Translations under genes and position numbers: made by a program
Shown here: piece by piece, positions 44,533 through 53,903 of the stretch
How positions within the stretch are numbered: position 1 is the stretch's first letter
How the letters are laid out: every line of letters starts with the position of its first letter
Origin: Pseudorhodobacter sp. MZDSW-24AT
GTDB taxonomy: Bacteria > Pseudomonadota > Alphaproteobacteria > Rhodobacterales > Rhodobacteraceae
DNA length: 64,000 bases
Reading direction: 5' to 3'
NCBI RefSeq assembly: GCF_002794355.1
Contig: NZ_PGOI01000001.1
Coordinates: 248,001-312,000, forward strand
Notes under the pieces: generated by a model
Told to the model about the DNA's origin: nothing
The model's database searches: none
The model's input: the letters and a program-made list of their open reading frames with translations, nothing else

Positions 44533-47420
44533 CAGGCGCCCTCCGTCTCGGCTTGGCCGCCGCTGTCACGGTCGCGCAGACGCGCGACCCGCAAGGACTG
44601 GTGCGCAATGGCGATCAGCATGAGCACCGTGGCCCCGACGACCAGCGCAAAGACCCCGGCATCAAACAGCAGCGCGGTGGCCGCCGGGACCTTCCCGATC
44701 AGCGGCAGGGTGATGTATTGCGCATGGGCCGTCAGGAAGGGATAGCCAAAGACAAAGGCGCCCATCCCGGTCAGGCCCGCGATGACCAGGCCAATCCCCA
44801 TCCAGCGGATCGGCAGGATCGTCAGCCGGTCCTCGATCCAGCGCACATCATGCGCAAGGTATTGCAGCAGAAACGCAATCGACATGGTCACCCCGGCCGA
44901 GAATCCGCCGCCCGGCAGATCATGGCCACGGAAGAACAGATAGGCCGCCAGCACCATCATCACCGGGAACATCCAGCGCATGATGACCGCAGGCACCCGC
45001 AGCGCATGGGCAAGGCTGGTGTCCTCCAGCCGCGCGGCCGCTTCTGCAAGCGCCACGCTCTCTGCCGAAGGCCGGAAGCGGCGCAGCAGCGCAAAGACGG
45101 TGACGCCCACGATGGCCAGCACCGTGATCTCGCCAAAGGTGTCAAAGGCGCGGAAGTCCACAAGGATGACGTTCACCACATTGGTGCCGCCGCCTTCGGC
45201 ATAGGCATTGCGCAAGAACCAGTCCCCCACGTTCGGGATCAGCGGCGAGGTCATCACCACATAGGAAATCGCCGCAAGCCCCGCCCCCGCCACCACGGCG
45301 ATGATGAAATCGCGCAGGCGGCGGATGCGGGCCGGGCGCAGCTTGTCTTCGGCAATCTCTTCGCGCCGCTTTGGCATCCAGCGCAGCCCCAAAAGCAACA
45401 GCACCGTCGTCACGATCTCGACCAGCAGTTGCGTCACCGCCAGATCGGGGGCCGAAAGCCAGGCAAAGGTCAGGCAGGTCACCGCCCCGGCCCCGCCCAG
45501 CAGCACGACCGACGCAAAGCGGTGATACTTCGCCAGCGTGGCCGCGCCGATGGCGCAGACCGCGCCCACCAGCCACATGGCCGCAAAGGCGGGGTTGAGC
45601 GGGGTTTCCAGCGGCGAAGGCGAAACGCGCAAGCCCCCCCACAGCGTCGCCAGCCCGGCGGCCAAGGCCAGCAGCAGGATCAGGCGCAATTGCGGTTGCA
45701 GCCGCTCGGTGCCGATGAAGCGGTGCAACTGGCGCGGCAGTTTCCATGTGAACAGCAGCAAGAGCCGCTCGAACACCCGCTGCGCGCGCAGGCGGTGCAG
45801 CAAGGGCGGGCCTTCCGGGCCTTGTGAAACGCGCCCCCCCGCCAGCGCGTAAAGCGCCACCCCCGCGCCAAGCGCGATCAGGCTCATGCCCAAGGGCAGG
45901 TTGAAGCCATGCCAGACGTGAATGGCCTTGTAAGGCAGATCAGGCCCCAGAACCGCCTGCGCGGCAAGGTTCAGCACCGGCCCCAGCGTCAGCCCCGGCG
46001 CGATGCCCACCAAAAGACAGACCAGCACCAGCAATTCGACCGGGCGGCGCATCCACGCGGGCGGTTCATGCGGCGACTTGGGCAGATCGGTGGCGGGCGG
46101 GCCGAAAAACACGGTGGCAATGAAGCGCAGCGAATAGGCCACGGCGAAAACCCCGGCCAGCGTGGCCAGATACGGCAGCGCATTGTCCAGCCATGTGCCA
46201 TTGTGCCAATCGGCGGCCTCGGCAAAGAACATTTCTTTCGAAATGAACCCGTTCAGCAACGGCACGCCCGCCATCGCCGCCGAGGCCACGATGGCCAGAC
46301 TGCCCGTCACCGGCATGAAGCGGATCAGACCGCTCAGCCGGCGCATGTCGCGGGTGCCGGTCTCATGGTCGAGGATTCCCGCCGCCATGAAAAGCGAGGC
46401 TTTGAACACGGCATGGTTCACGATGTGAAAGATCGCCGCCAGAATGGCCCCGTTGCTGCCGATCCCGGCCAGCGCGGTGATCAGGCCCAGATGGCTGATG
46501 GTGGAATAGGCCAGCAAGCCTTTCAGATCGTGCCGGAACAGCGCGATCACCGATCCCAGCACCAGCGTAAGCATGCCGGTGCCGGTGACGGCGAAAAACC
46601 AAAGCTCGGTCTGGCCCAGCACGGGCGAAAAGCGCACCAGCAGGAACACCCCCGCCTTCACCATCGTGGCCGAATGAAGAAAGGCCGACACGGGCGTGGG
46701 CGCGGCCATGGCCCCCGGCAACCAGAAGTGAAACGGCATCTGCGCCGATTTGGTGAAACAGCCCAGCAAAAACAGGGCCAGCACCAGCGGATACAGCGGA
46801 TGCGCGCGCACCACATCGCCCGAGGCCAGAACCCGGTCCAGATCATAGCTGCCCACGATCTGCCCCAGAAGCACCATCCCCAGCAACAGCCCCAGACCGC
46901 CCAGCCCCGTCACGATAAGCGCCATGCGCGCGCCATCCCGCGCCGCCTGTCCCTGATGCCAATAGCCGATCAGCAAGAAAGACAGGATCGAGGTCAGTTC
47001 CCAGAACACCACCAGCATCAGGATATTGCCCGACAGCAACACCCCCAGCATCGCGCCGGTAAAGGCCATCAGAAAGGCGTAGAACCGCGGCACCGGATCG
47101 GATTTCGACAGGTAATAGCGCGCATAGATCAGCACCAGAATCCCGATGCCGAAAACAAGGCTGGCGAAAAGCCAGACAAAGCCATCCATGCGGAAGGTCA
47201 GGGTCAGACCCAAGGATGGCACCCAAGCCAAGGTGCTGCGCAGAACCTCGCCCTCGGCGATGGGGGCATGCAGCACCGCCAAGATCGCCAGCCCCATCGC
47301 CAGAAGCCCGCCCGAAACCCACGCCGCCGCGCTATGCGCTGTCGTCGGAACCGTGCTCGCAGCCAGTGCTGCGGCAAAAGGCAGTCCGACAAGAATGAGC
47401 AGCAGGTTTTCTTCGATCAT
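44532..47420 (-). CDS. mrpA: Mrp/Pha antiporter subunit A-B fusion
   Basis: A 962-aa fusion of MrpA (NuoL-like N-terminal ~600 residues with VFWELTSILSFLLIGYWHQ and HSATMVKAGVFLLVRFSPV, then the MrpA extension near 640-780) with an MrpB domain at the C-terminus (about 810-962, RWMFPVMMVLAAYLFFRGHD). This AB fusion is the PhaAB form known in rhizobia and relatives. The operon therefore has six polypeptides. Function: cation/proton exchange for Na+ or alkaline tolerance, energised by the proton gradient. It is the first gene; about 190 bp separate it from the next gene. Confidence 0.94.
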   Translation of the reverse strand: MIEENLLLILVGLPFAAALAASTVPTTAHSAAAWVSGGLLAMGLAILAVLHAPIAEGEVLRSTLAWVPSLGLTLTFRMDGFVWLFASLVFGIGILVLIYARYYLSKSDPVPRFYAFLMAFTGAMLGVLLSGNILMLVVFWELTSILSFLLIGYWHQGQAARDGARMALIVTGLGGLGLLLGMVLLGQIVGSYDLDRVLASGDVVRAHPLYPLVLALFLLGCFTKSAQMPFHFWLPGAMAAPTPVSAFLHSATMVKAGVFLLVRFSPVLGQTELWFFAVTGTGMLTLVLGSVIALFRHDLKGLLAYSTISHLGLITALAGIGSNGAILAAIFHIVNHAVFKASLFMAAGILDHETGTRDMRRLSGLIRFMPVTGSLAIVASAAMAGVPLLNGFISKEMFFAEAADWHNGTWLDNALPYLATLAGVFAVAYSLRFIATVFFGPPATDLPKSPHEPPAWMRRPVELLVLVCLLVGIAPGLTLGPVLNLAAQAVLGPDLPYKAIHVWHGFNLPLGMSLIALGAGVALYALAGGRVSQGPEGPPLLHRLRAQRVFERLLLLFTWKLPRQLHRFIGTERLQPQLRLILLLALAAGLATLWGGLRVSPSPLETPLNPAFAAMWLVGAVCAIGAATLAKYHRFASVVLLGGAGAVTCLTFAWLSAPDLAVTQLLVEIVTTVLLLLGLRWMPKRREEIAEDKLRPARIRRLRDFIIAVVAGAGLAAISYVVMTSPLIPNVGDWFLRNAYAEGGGTNVVNVILVDFRAFDTFGEITVLAIVGVTVFALLRRFRPSAESVALAEAAARLEDTSLAHALRVPAVIMRWMFPVMMVLAAYLFFRGHDLPGGGFSAGVTMSIAFLLQYLAHDVRWIEDRLTILPIRWMGIGLVIAGLTGMGAFVFGYPFLTAHAQYITLPLIGKVPAATALLFDAGVFALVVGATVLMLIAIAHQSLRVARLRDRDSGGQAETEGA

Positions 47421-47610
47421 GCCCCGAGCGGTTTCCTTTTGGGTCTAGAGTTTGCACATCACAACGCGCCCTCCTTGCGGTGGCGCGCGGGTCTGCCAGA
47501 ATGACATGCTGAACTGTATCCCCTCCGCTTACGGGCACCGCCCCACTGATTCAAGGGCGAAGATCGTCCGAAACGGAAAAAGCGGTTGCAGGCGCGCGCG
47601 GGAACGGCGC

Positions 47611-49134
47611 TCAGGGCCGGTCCGGGTGCGGGATTTCAAGGCGCAGGCCAAATCCCGGCGGCGCGCCCTGCAAAATCTGACCCTGCCACTTCTGCTCGAC
47701 CAGCGCGCGCACCAGCTTGGCGCCAAACCCCGCGGGTCCGTCGCCTGCCGCGTCGCCCGCGGCATCGCGCCAGTCCAGACAAAAGACACGCGGCCCGCTG
47801 GGATCGGCCCGAAAGGTCCAGTGCAGCGACACGCTGCCGTCCACCTTGGCCAATCCGCCGTGCTGGCGCGCGTGGCTGGCCAGTTCATGCAAGACAAGCC
47901 CCATGTCAAAGCACAGGTCCGGGTGCAGCAGGATATCCCGGCCCGAGGTGGTGATGCGCGTGCCATAAGGCTGCAAGACCTCGGCCACCAGCTCGGCAAA
48001 GCGCGTCGGCGCCCATCCCCCGCGCGACACGATGTAATTGGATCGCGCAAGCGCCCCCAGCCTTTCGCTAAAGCTGTGCCGCGCCGCCCTCGGGTCCGCA
48101 CTGGCGTTGAAGGTCTGGCCCGCGATGCTGTTGATCAGCTGCAACATATTGCCAGCCCGATGCGCCATTTCGCGCATCAGCACAGCCTGATGCCGTGCAG
48201 CCTCCACCTGACGCGCGGCCCCCGCCACGATATTGGCCAAGGACAGCAGAAACTCGGCATCGGCGGCTTCAAACCGGCGCACCTCGCGCGCATGGATTCC
48301 AAAGACCCCAAAGGGACGCAGCCCGCTGCCGGGGATCGTCACCGACACGCCGCTGCGCACCCCGTGATCGTGCAGAATCTGCGGCCCGTCAAAGCGTGTC
48401 TCGTGCTGCAAATCCTCGACCAGAACCGACTCGGACGACAAAAGGGTGAACCCCGCCTGCGACTCCCGCTCGATCCCCACCTTCCCCGTGCCGACCAGAC
48501 CGTCTTTCCAGCCAAGGCCTGCCACCAACACCAGATGATCGGCGGTATCCGCGAATTGCAGGATCTTGGTCAGCGGCACCGCCAGAACATCGGCGGCGAT
48601 CTCCACCGCGCGGTCAAGCACCTTCTGGAAGTCAGGCTCCGCCAAGGCGTAAGAGCCAAAGCGCGCCACCGCATGATGCTGGGCCAAGCGACGGGCAAGC
48701 TGCTGTTCCCCCCGCACCCGGGCACTGACCTCGGTGCAGATCCCCGTCAGATAGCGGGTGCCATCCGGCGCATGGCTGATCCCGCCCGACGCCTCGATCC
48801 ACAGATCCGGCTGCCCCGCCCGCGGCGCGGTGCGATAAAGGCAGCGATACGGCGCGCCGGTATCCAGCGTGGCAAGGATCTGCTGCCAGACAGCCGCGGA
48901 ATCCTCGGGGTGCAGATCGTTCTGGAAGCTGGCAAGGGTGCCGTCAAAGGCCTCGGGCGGCAGCGCATGCACTTCGGCAAGGTGGGCCGTCCACTCCAGC
49001 TCATTGCTGTCGATCTTCCAGCGCCACACCCCCGCACGGCCAAGCCGCAGGCCTTCGGCCAGCGCGGGGCCATCCGTCAGGAACACGCCAGAGCGGGCCG
49101 GCGCCGATGGTCTTGCCGTCATGTCGCCCGTCAC
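47611..49134 (-). CDS. PAS-GAF sensor, HWE/HisKA_2-type histidine kinase with altered N-box
   Basis: A 507-aa soluble sensor. A PAS fold spans about residues 25-145. A GAF domain spans about 160-320. The dimerisation segment LMREMAHRAGNMLQLINSIA holds the candidate phospho-histidine. A HATPase-like domain ends with PAGFGAKLVRAL. The N-box reads HELASHARQHGGL, where the family normally has the magnesium-binding asparagine (HELATNA...). A histidine replaces it, so kinase activity is doubtful. GTG at 49134 has AAAGGG 6 nt upstream; ATG at 49122 is an alternative. It lies 130 nt downstream of the Hpt gene. Confidence 0.85.
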   Translation of the reverse strand: MTGDMTARPSAPARSGVFLTDGPALAEGLRLGRAGVWRWKIDSNELEWTAHLAEVHALPPEAFDGTLASFQNDLHPEDSAAVWQQILATLDTGAPYRCLYRTAPRAGQPDLWIEASGGISHAPDGTRYLTGICTEVSARVRGEQQLARRLAQHHAVARFGSYALAEPDFQKVLDRAVEIAADVLAVPLTKILQFADTADHLVLVAGLGWKDGLVGTGKVGIERESQAGFTLLSSESVLVEDLQHETRFDGPQILHDHGVRSGVSVTIPGSGLRPFGVFGIHAREVRRFEAADAEFLLSLANIVAGAARQVEAARHQAVLMREMAHRAGNMLQLINSIAGQTFNASADPRAARHSFSERLGALARSNYIVSRGGWAPTRFAELVAEVLQPYGTRITTSGRDILLHPDLCFDMGLVLHELASHARQHGGLAKVDGSVSLHWTFRADPSGPRVFCLDWRDAAGDAAGDGPAGFGAKLVRALVEQKWQGQILQGAPPGFGLRLEIPHPDRP

Positions 49135-49264
49135 CGTGACCCTTTCCGTTCCGAACCCAATGCCGCATCTCCCCGACCCGATCCGCCGCTGCGGCGCAGC
49201 GGGCCGGATCAGCGCTGCGCGGCCCCCGTCTGACGGCCCGGCAGCGCCAGCGCCCTGACACAGA

Positions 49265-49597
49265 TCACTCCGCAGATCCCAACGCGGGCAGATCCTTCAC
49301 AAAGGCCGCACGGGATTGCGCCAGAACCGCAGACACCTGCGCAAGCGGCAGATCGGTTTCGCCCTGCTCGGCCCGGGTTTCCAAAGTCTGGCACAGTTGC
49401 GCGATCTCCGTGAATCCCAAATTCAACCCGATGCCCTTCAGCGTATGCAGCGTGTGCCGCAATTCAGGGGCGGTCGTCGCCGCCTGCAACTGCGCCTCTG
49501 TCTCATCCAGTTCGGCAAGGAACAGCACGATCACCTGATCGAAGGCCTCGGCCCCGATCTCGTGTCGCAGTTCCTTTACCCTTTGCCACTCTATCAT
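49265..49597 (-). CDS. Stand-alone histidine phosphotransfer (Hpt) protein
   Basis: A 110-aa four-helix Hpt domain protein. ELRHTLHTLKGIGLNLGF carries the phosphoryl-accepting histidine (residue 51) in the H-x-L-K-G context. No other domain is present. It would shuttle phosphate between a hybrid kinase receiver and a final regulator. The divergent neighbour at 50107 is a hybrid kinase that ends in a receiver, a likely partner. ATG at 49597 is preceded by AGGACGGAG; the longer frame to 49747 is intergenic. Confidence 0.88.
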   Translation of the reverse strand: MIEWQRVKELRHEIGAEAFDQVIVLFLAELDETEAQLQAATTAPELRHTLHTLKGIGLNLGFTEIAQLCQTLETRAEQGETDLPLAQVSAVLAQSRAAFVKDLPALGSAE

Positions 49598-50106
49598 CTC
49601 CGTCCTGCCTTTTGTGTCCCGTGACACATTTAAAGTGCGCTTATCACTCGCAAAACCAAGAGACCAGATACGCAGGTTGACGTTCAGCCCTGCCTTGGCA
49701 AAACCAGCCACTGACCCAGTCTTCGCATGCCTCATCCCGTGCAGCAATCCTGTGCAAACGCAGCGGGGCCTCTTTTTACTGCGGCTTTCCGTGATCGGCG
49801 GCTGCCCAAGCGCAAACAGGGCAAAGCGGTCACAGAACAGCGCCTTTGCACGAAAGGCCCCGCAAAGACGCTTGATTGCGGCTATTTTTCAGGCAAGAGT
49901 CTGCCCGCAAGCAGTGTGTCATGGAATGCGTCCCAAGAAACGCAAGGCACATGCGGCACAACAGGGGGCGCGCAGATGTCATATGTCTCTGTCCTTTCAT
50001 GCCAGCGTCTTGCCCCCGCGCCAGACCGGGCCACAGGCAAAGATGCGGCGCCGCGCCGAGGCACCTGCCCAAGCCAAGTCCGCAGCGCCTATGGAAAGGA
50101 CTGCGG
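49598..50106. promoter_or_regulatory. 509-bp divergent region between Hpt and hybrid kinase genes, with a dyad at 49613-49628
   Basis: The gap holds TGTGTC-CCGT-GACACA (49613-49628), a perfect 6-bp-arm dyad 16 nt upstream of the Hpt start, probably a protein-binding site. On the minus strand a TTTAAATG patch just beyond it could be part of a promoter. I see no credible gene in the rest. The in-frame extension of the kinase (from 49876) lacks typical coding character. Confidence 0.5.
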
Positions 50107-51960
50107 GTGATCACCTCCGTCGATATCAGAGTTGTGGTGATGATCGCCGCGATCATGCTGATCGTGGCCATCGTGCTGTGCCTGCTGGAGCGCCGCACCC
50201 GGGTGTCGGATACGAACCTGCGGCACGCGAATGACTGGCTCTGTGTCGCCAACGGGGCACTGCTGCTGTCCTGCGTCACGCTGTTGCTGCATTATTCGCT
50301 GCCGTTCTGGCTCAGCGCGAGCATAATCATCCTTGGCGCGCATGCGGGGATTTTATGCGCCTTCTTTGCGATCCAATGGGGTTTGAACACGCGCCCGCGC
50401 TATGGGCTCTTTGCCACGATCAGCGCCAGCATCCTGCTGCTGCAAATGTCGCTGACCACCTCTGGCGCGGGCGCGGCGCTCTTGTTCGTCAGCACCGGCA
50501 TCGCCAACGGCCTGCTGACACTGACGATGGGGCTTATCATCCTGCGCCTGTCGCGCCCGCATGAAATCGAATTGCGGGTGCTGGTCAGCTTTCCGTTTTT
50601 CGCGCTGGCCTTCGGCTATGTGATGCGGCTGATCTTGCTGGCGATGGAGGCGACAACCGCAGTGGTGCTCACAACCACCGCGCTGATCGCCTTTTCCCTC
50701 GCCTTTGCCGCGCTTCAATGGTGCTTTGGCCTGATTGCCCTGCGCGCGGCATGGCTGAACCAGTCCCTCACGGTGGAACGCCAGCGCGCACAGGATCTGG
50801 CCGAGGCGCGGGCGCGCTTTCTGGCGCATATGAGCCACGAAATCCGCACCCCGCTGAATTCCGTGCTGGGCTTGGCCGATGTGCTGCACGGCACCGTCAA
50901 GCAGCCCGAAGCGCGCGAGCTTGTCGGGCATATCCAGAATTCCGGCGATCTGCTCATGCACATCGTGAACGATATCCTCGACGTCTCGAAATTGCAGGCC
51001 AATGCGGTGACGCTTGAACAGCGCCCCTTCGACCTTGATGCCCTCCTGCGCCAGATTGCCGCCAGCCACGCCCTGACCTGCCGCGAAAAGCGCCTGTTGC
51101 TGGATGTCGAAATCCAGCCGGGGGCTTCGGGCTTCTGGATGGGCGACCCGCATCGGGTGAACCAGATCCTGCAAAACGTGATCGGCAATGCCGTGAAGTT
51201 CACCGAAACCGGCAGCGTGCGGGTGGTGGCGCGCGGCTCGGATCATCTGACACTGGTCGTGGAAGACACCGGCATCGGGATGAGCGAGGCACAGGTCGGC
51301 TCGATGTTCGATGAATTCACGCAGGCCGACGAAGGCATCACCCGGCGCTTTGGCGGCACCGGTCTGGGCATGTCGATCGTGCACAAGCTGACAAAGGTGA
51401 TGGGCGGCCAGATCGAGGTGCAAAGCGCGCCCGGCCAAGGCACGCGCTTTACCATCACCCTGCCGCTGCGGCGCGCAGAAACCGTCGAGATCCTCCCGAT
51501 CCCCGCCGCTCCGGCGGCGCAGATGGATTTCTCCACGCTCAACGTGCTCTGCGCCGATGACAGCAAGAGCAACCTTCTGATGCTTTGCGCCATGCTGCGC
51601 CAGATGGGGATCGAACCGCAGACGGCCGAAGACGGCCACGCCGCGATTGCCATGACAGAACGGCAAAGCTTTGATCTTTACCTGCTCGACATTTCGATGC
51701 CCGGCCTGTCGGGGATCGAAACGCTGCACCGCCTGCGGCAAGTGGAAAAAGACGGTCTGCGCCCGCCCGCCTATGGTGTGGCCGCCACCGCCAATGCGCT
51801 GGCCCCGGATCTGGATCTCTACATGGCCTCGGGCTTTGATTCCCATCTGTCCAAGCCCATCCGGCTGGAAGCCTTGCGCGCCATCCTTCTGGCCTGTCAG
51901 CAAAGCCGGCTGGCGCACCCCCTTCACGCGCCGGGCGTGGGTCACAGGGTCTGGGGCTGA
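50107..51960 (+). CDS. Membrane hybrid histidine kinase with receiver domain
   Basis: A 617-aa protein. About seven N-terminal membrane helices (residues 7-215) lack a large periplasmic sensor. The HisKA domain has phospho-histidine 244 in HMSHEIRTPLN. The HATPase has NVIGNAVKFTETG (N-box), VEDTGIGMSE and RFGGTGLGMSI. A C-terminal receiver has ADDSKSN, the phospho-aspartate in LYLLDISMPG and the lysine in HLSKPIRL. GTG at 50107 has AAAGGA upstream. All catalytic residues look intact, in contrast to the neighbouring HWE kinase. Target unknown; probably relays through the Hpt protein. Confidence 0.9.
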   Translation: MITSVDIRVVVMIAAIMLIVAIVLCLLERRTRVSDTNLRHANDWLCVANGALLLSCVTLLLHYSLPFWLSASIIILGAHAGILCAFFAIQWGLNTRPRYGLFATISASILLLQMSLTTSGAGAALLFVSTGIANGLLTLTMGLIILRLSRPHEIELRVLVSFPFFALAFGYVMRLILLAMEATTAVVLTTTALIAFSLAFAALQWCFGLIALRAAWLNQSLTVERQRAQDLAEARARFLAHMSHEIRTPLNSVLGLADVLHGTVKQPEARELVGHIQNSGDLLMHIVNDILDVSKLQANAVTLEQRPFDLDALLRQIAASHALTCREKRLLLDVEIQPGASGFWMGDPHRVNQILQNVIGNAVKFTETGSVRVVARGSDHLTLVVEDTGIGMSEAQVGSMFDEFTQADEGITRRFGGTGLGMSIVHKLTKVMGGQIEVQSAPGQGTRFTITLPLRRAETVEILPIPAAPAAQMDFSTLNVLCADDSKSNLLMLCAMLRQMGIEPQTAEDGHAAIAMTERQSFDLYLLDISMPGLSGIETLHRLRQVEKDGLRPPAYGVAATANALAPDLDLYMASGFDSHLSKPIRLEALRAILLACQQSRLAHPLHAPGVGHRVWG

Positions 51961-52295
51961 CCCAAGCGCCAAGGGCAAGCGCAGCAACCCCGCAACAGCG
52001 CCACGGGTTCCCGCACCCCGGTGGACCCCGCGCCACAGCGGGGCGATCGGCGGAAGCTTGCTCACAGCTTTGCGAGACGTCACGAAACTTCGCTTAGCGC
52101 GATCAAAGCCGATGGCAACCGCGCGCGTCCCTTCCTATATGGGCGCCACCGGCACAGGGCCGCGGGCGCTGCACAGCAGCATTGCAGGGAATGCATGCCT
52201 GCAATGCCTAAGGTGCAATGCAAGCGTTCTGGTGCCGTCACGGATAACCTGCCATTGATGCTTAGTTTTTCTCGAATCGAAGACTGGGATACACC
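51961..52295. promoter_or_regulatory. Leader of the opg operon with inverted repeat 52179-52207
   Basis: This 335-bp gap has a perfect 10-bp inverted repeat GCATTGCAGG / CCTGCAATGC with a 9-bp spacer containing ATGCAT, followed closely by GTGCAATGCAAG. The cluster of TGCAATGC words 90-120 nt upstream of opgG may be a regulator site or an RNA hairpin. Nothing else is recognisable. Confidence 0.5.
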
Positions 52296-53903
52296 ATGCC
52301 GTCTCACCCGCGGTCCACAACAGACATGCCACGTCGCACCTTCCTTTCGGTGCTGGGCGCAGCCGCCGTTCTGCAGTGCAGCACCAGCCTGACGGGAATG
52401 GCGCGCGCGCAAACGGCGCCCGCCCCGGCTGCGGAAGCCTCGGGCCTGCCGTTCACTTTTGACAGCCTGACCGAAGACATGCGCCTTCTGGCGCAGGCCC
52501 CGCATGCCCCGGCTCCGGTGGCGCAGGGATTCTTCTCGGACTTCAGCTATGACGACTATCAGGCGGTGCAGTTCAATCCGGAACAGGCCCGCTGGCGCGG
52601 CCCCGACTCCGGGTTCCAGCTGCACACCTTCCATCTGGGCTGGCTCTTCGCCGAACCGGTGACCCTGTTCGAGGTCGAGGATGGCACCGCCCGTCCGATG
52701 ACCTTCACCACCGACGATTTCCGCTATTTCGACCGCGTCAAGGATCGCGTGCCCGAGCATGACCCCTTGCCGGGCGTGGCCGGCTTCCGGCTGAACGCGC
52801 CGCTGAACCAGCTGAACCGTTTTGACGAAGTGATCGCCTTCTTGGGCGCCAGCTATTTCCGGGCCGTGGGCCGCGACAACGGCTATGGCCTCTCGGCACG
52901 CGGGCTGGCCATCAACACCGGTCTGGGCAAGCCCGAGGAATTCCCCCGCTTTTCCCGCTTCTGGATCGAAAAGCCGGTGCCCTTCGCGCGCGAGATCACG
53001 GTGTATGCCGCGCTGGAAAGCCAAAGCTGCACCGGCGCCTATCGGCTGGTGATCCGTCCGGGCCGCGACACCGTGGTCGACGTGACCGCACGGCTGTTCT
53101 TCCGCACCGAGGTGGATCAGATCGGCATCGCGCCGCTCACCTCCATGTTCCTGTTCTCGGAAAAGAACCGCGCCGAGTTCGACGATTTCCGTCCCAATGT
53201 GCATGACAGCGACGGCTTGGCCATCCACCGCCGCGACGGGGATCACATCTGGCGCCCGCTGAACAATCCGGTGCGGCTGACCGAGTCGTGGTTTGTCGAG
53301 GAAAGCCCCGCCGCCTTTGGCCTGATGCAGCGCGACCGCGACTTTGAAAACTATCAGGACGCGGTGTCGCATTACGAACGCCGCCCGTCCTTGCTGATCG
53401 AGCCTTTGGGCGATTGGGGCCGGGGCGCGGTGCGTCTGGTCGAGATCCCCACCCCGCTCGAGGTGAATGACAACATCGTCGCCTTCTGGGTGCCCGAGGC
53501 CAAGCCGGTGCCGGGCGTGATGATGGAATTCGCCTATCGTCAGCATTGGGGCGCGCTCCCCGTCGATCCGCTGGCCGACATCGCCTATGTCAAGGAAACC
53601 CGCGCCGGAGAAGGCGGGGTTTCGGGTGTGGCCAACACCGAAGGCACCCGCAAATTCGTGGTGGATTTCGCAGGCGGCACCATCGCCAACCTCCCGGGCG
53701 ATGCCAAGATCGAACCGGTCGTTTCGCTGACCGGTGGAAAAATAAGCGTTCAGACCCTGTCAAAGATCGACAGCGAGCAAATCTGGCGTCTTGTCGTCGA
53801 TGTGCTGCCCGAAGCGGGAAAAACCGTGGAACTCAACGCCCACATTGCAGGTTTCGGTCGCAAGCTTACCGAAAACTGGCTCTATCAATGGGTGACCGCA
53901 TGA
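52296..53903 (+). CDS. opgG: Periplasmic glucan biosynthesis protein OpgG
   Basis: OpgG (MdoG) is a periplasmic protein required for the backbone of osmoregulated periplasmic glucans. The 535-aa product has a twin-arginine-like signal MPRRTFLSVLGAAAVL starting at residue 11 and the OpgG/D fold thereafter, with PFTFDSLTEDMRLLAQAP, SRFWIEKP and FVVDFAGG near the C-terminal immunoglobulin-like domain. Its stop overlaps the next small gene as ATGA. ATG at 52296 or the internal methionine 11 could be used. Confidence 0.93.
   Translation: MPSHPRSTTDMPRRTFLSVLGAAAVLQCSTSLTGMARAQTAPAPAAEASGLPFTFDSLTEDMRLLAQAPHAPAPVAQGFFSDFSYDDYQAVQFNPEQARWRGPDSGFQLHTFHLGWLFAEPVTLFEVEDGTARPMTFTTDDFRYFDRVKDRVPEHDPLPGVAGFRLNAPLNQLNRFDEVIAFLGASYFRAVGRDNGYGLSARGLAINTGLGKPEEFPRFSRFWIEKPVPFAREITVYAALESQSCTGAYRLVIRPGRDTVVDVTARLFFRTEVDQIGIAPLTSMFLFSEKNRAEFDDFRPNVHDSDGLAIHRRDGDHIWRPLNNPVRLTESWFVEESPAAFGLMQRDRDFENYQDAVSHYERRPSLLIEPLGDWGRGAVRLVEIPTPLEVNDNIVAFWVPEAKPVPGVMMEFAYRQHWGALPVDPLADIAYVKETRAGEGGVSGVANTEGTRKFVVDFAGGTIANLPGDAKIEPVVSLTGGKISVQTLSKIDSEQIWRLVVDVLPEAGKTVELNAHIAGFGRKLTENWLYQWVTA

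Noticed and set aside
49613-49628. TGTGTCCCGTGACACA as a PpsR/CrtJ photosynthesis-regulator site
   Set aside because: The TGT...ACA spacing is 10 instead of the 12 nt of the consensus, and no photosynthesis genes are nearby.
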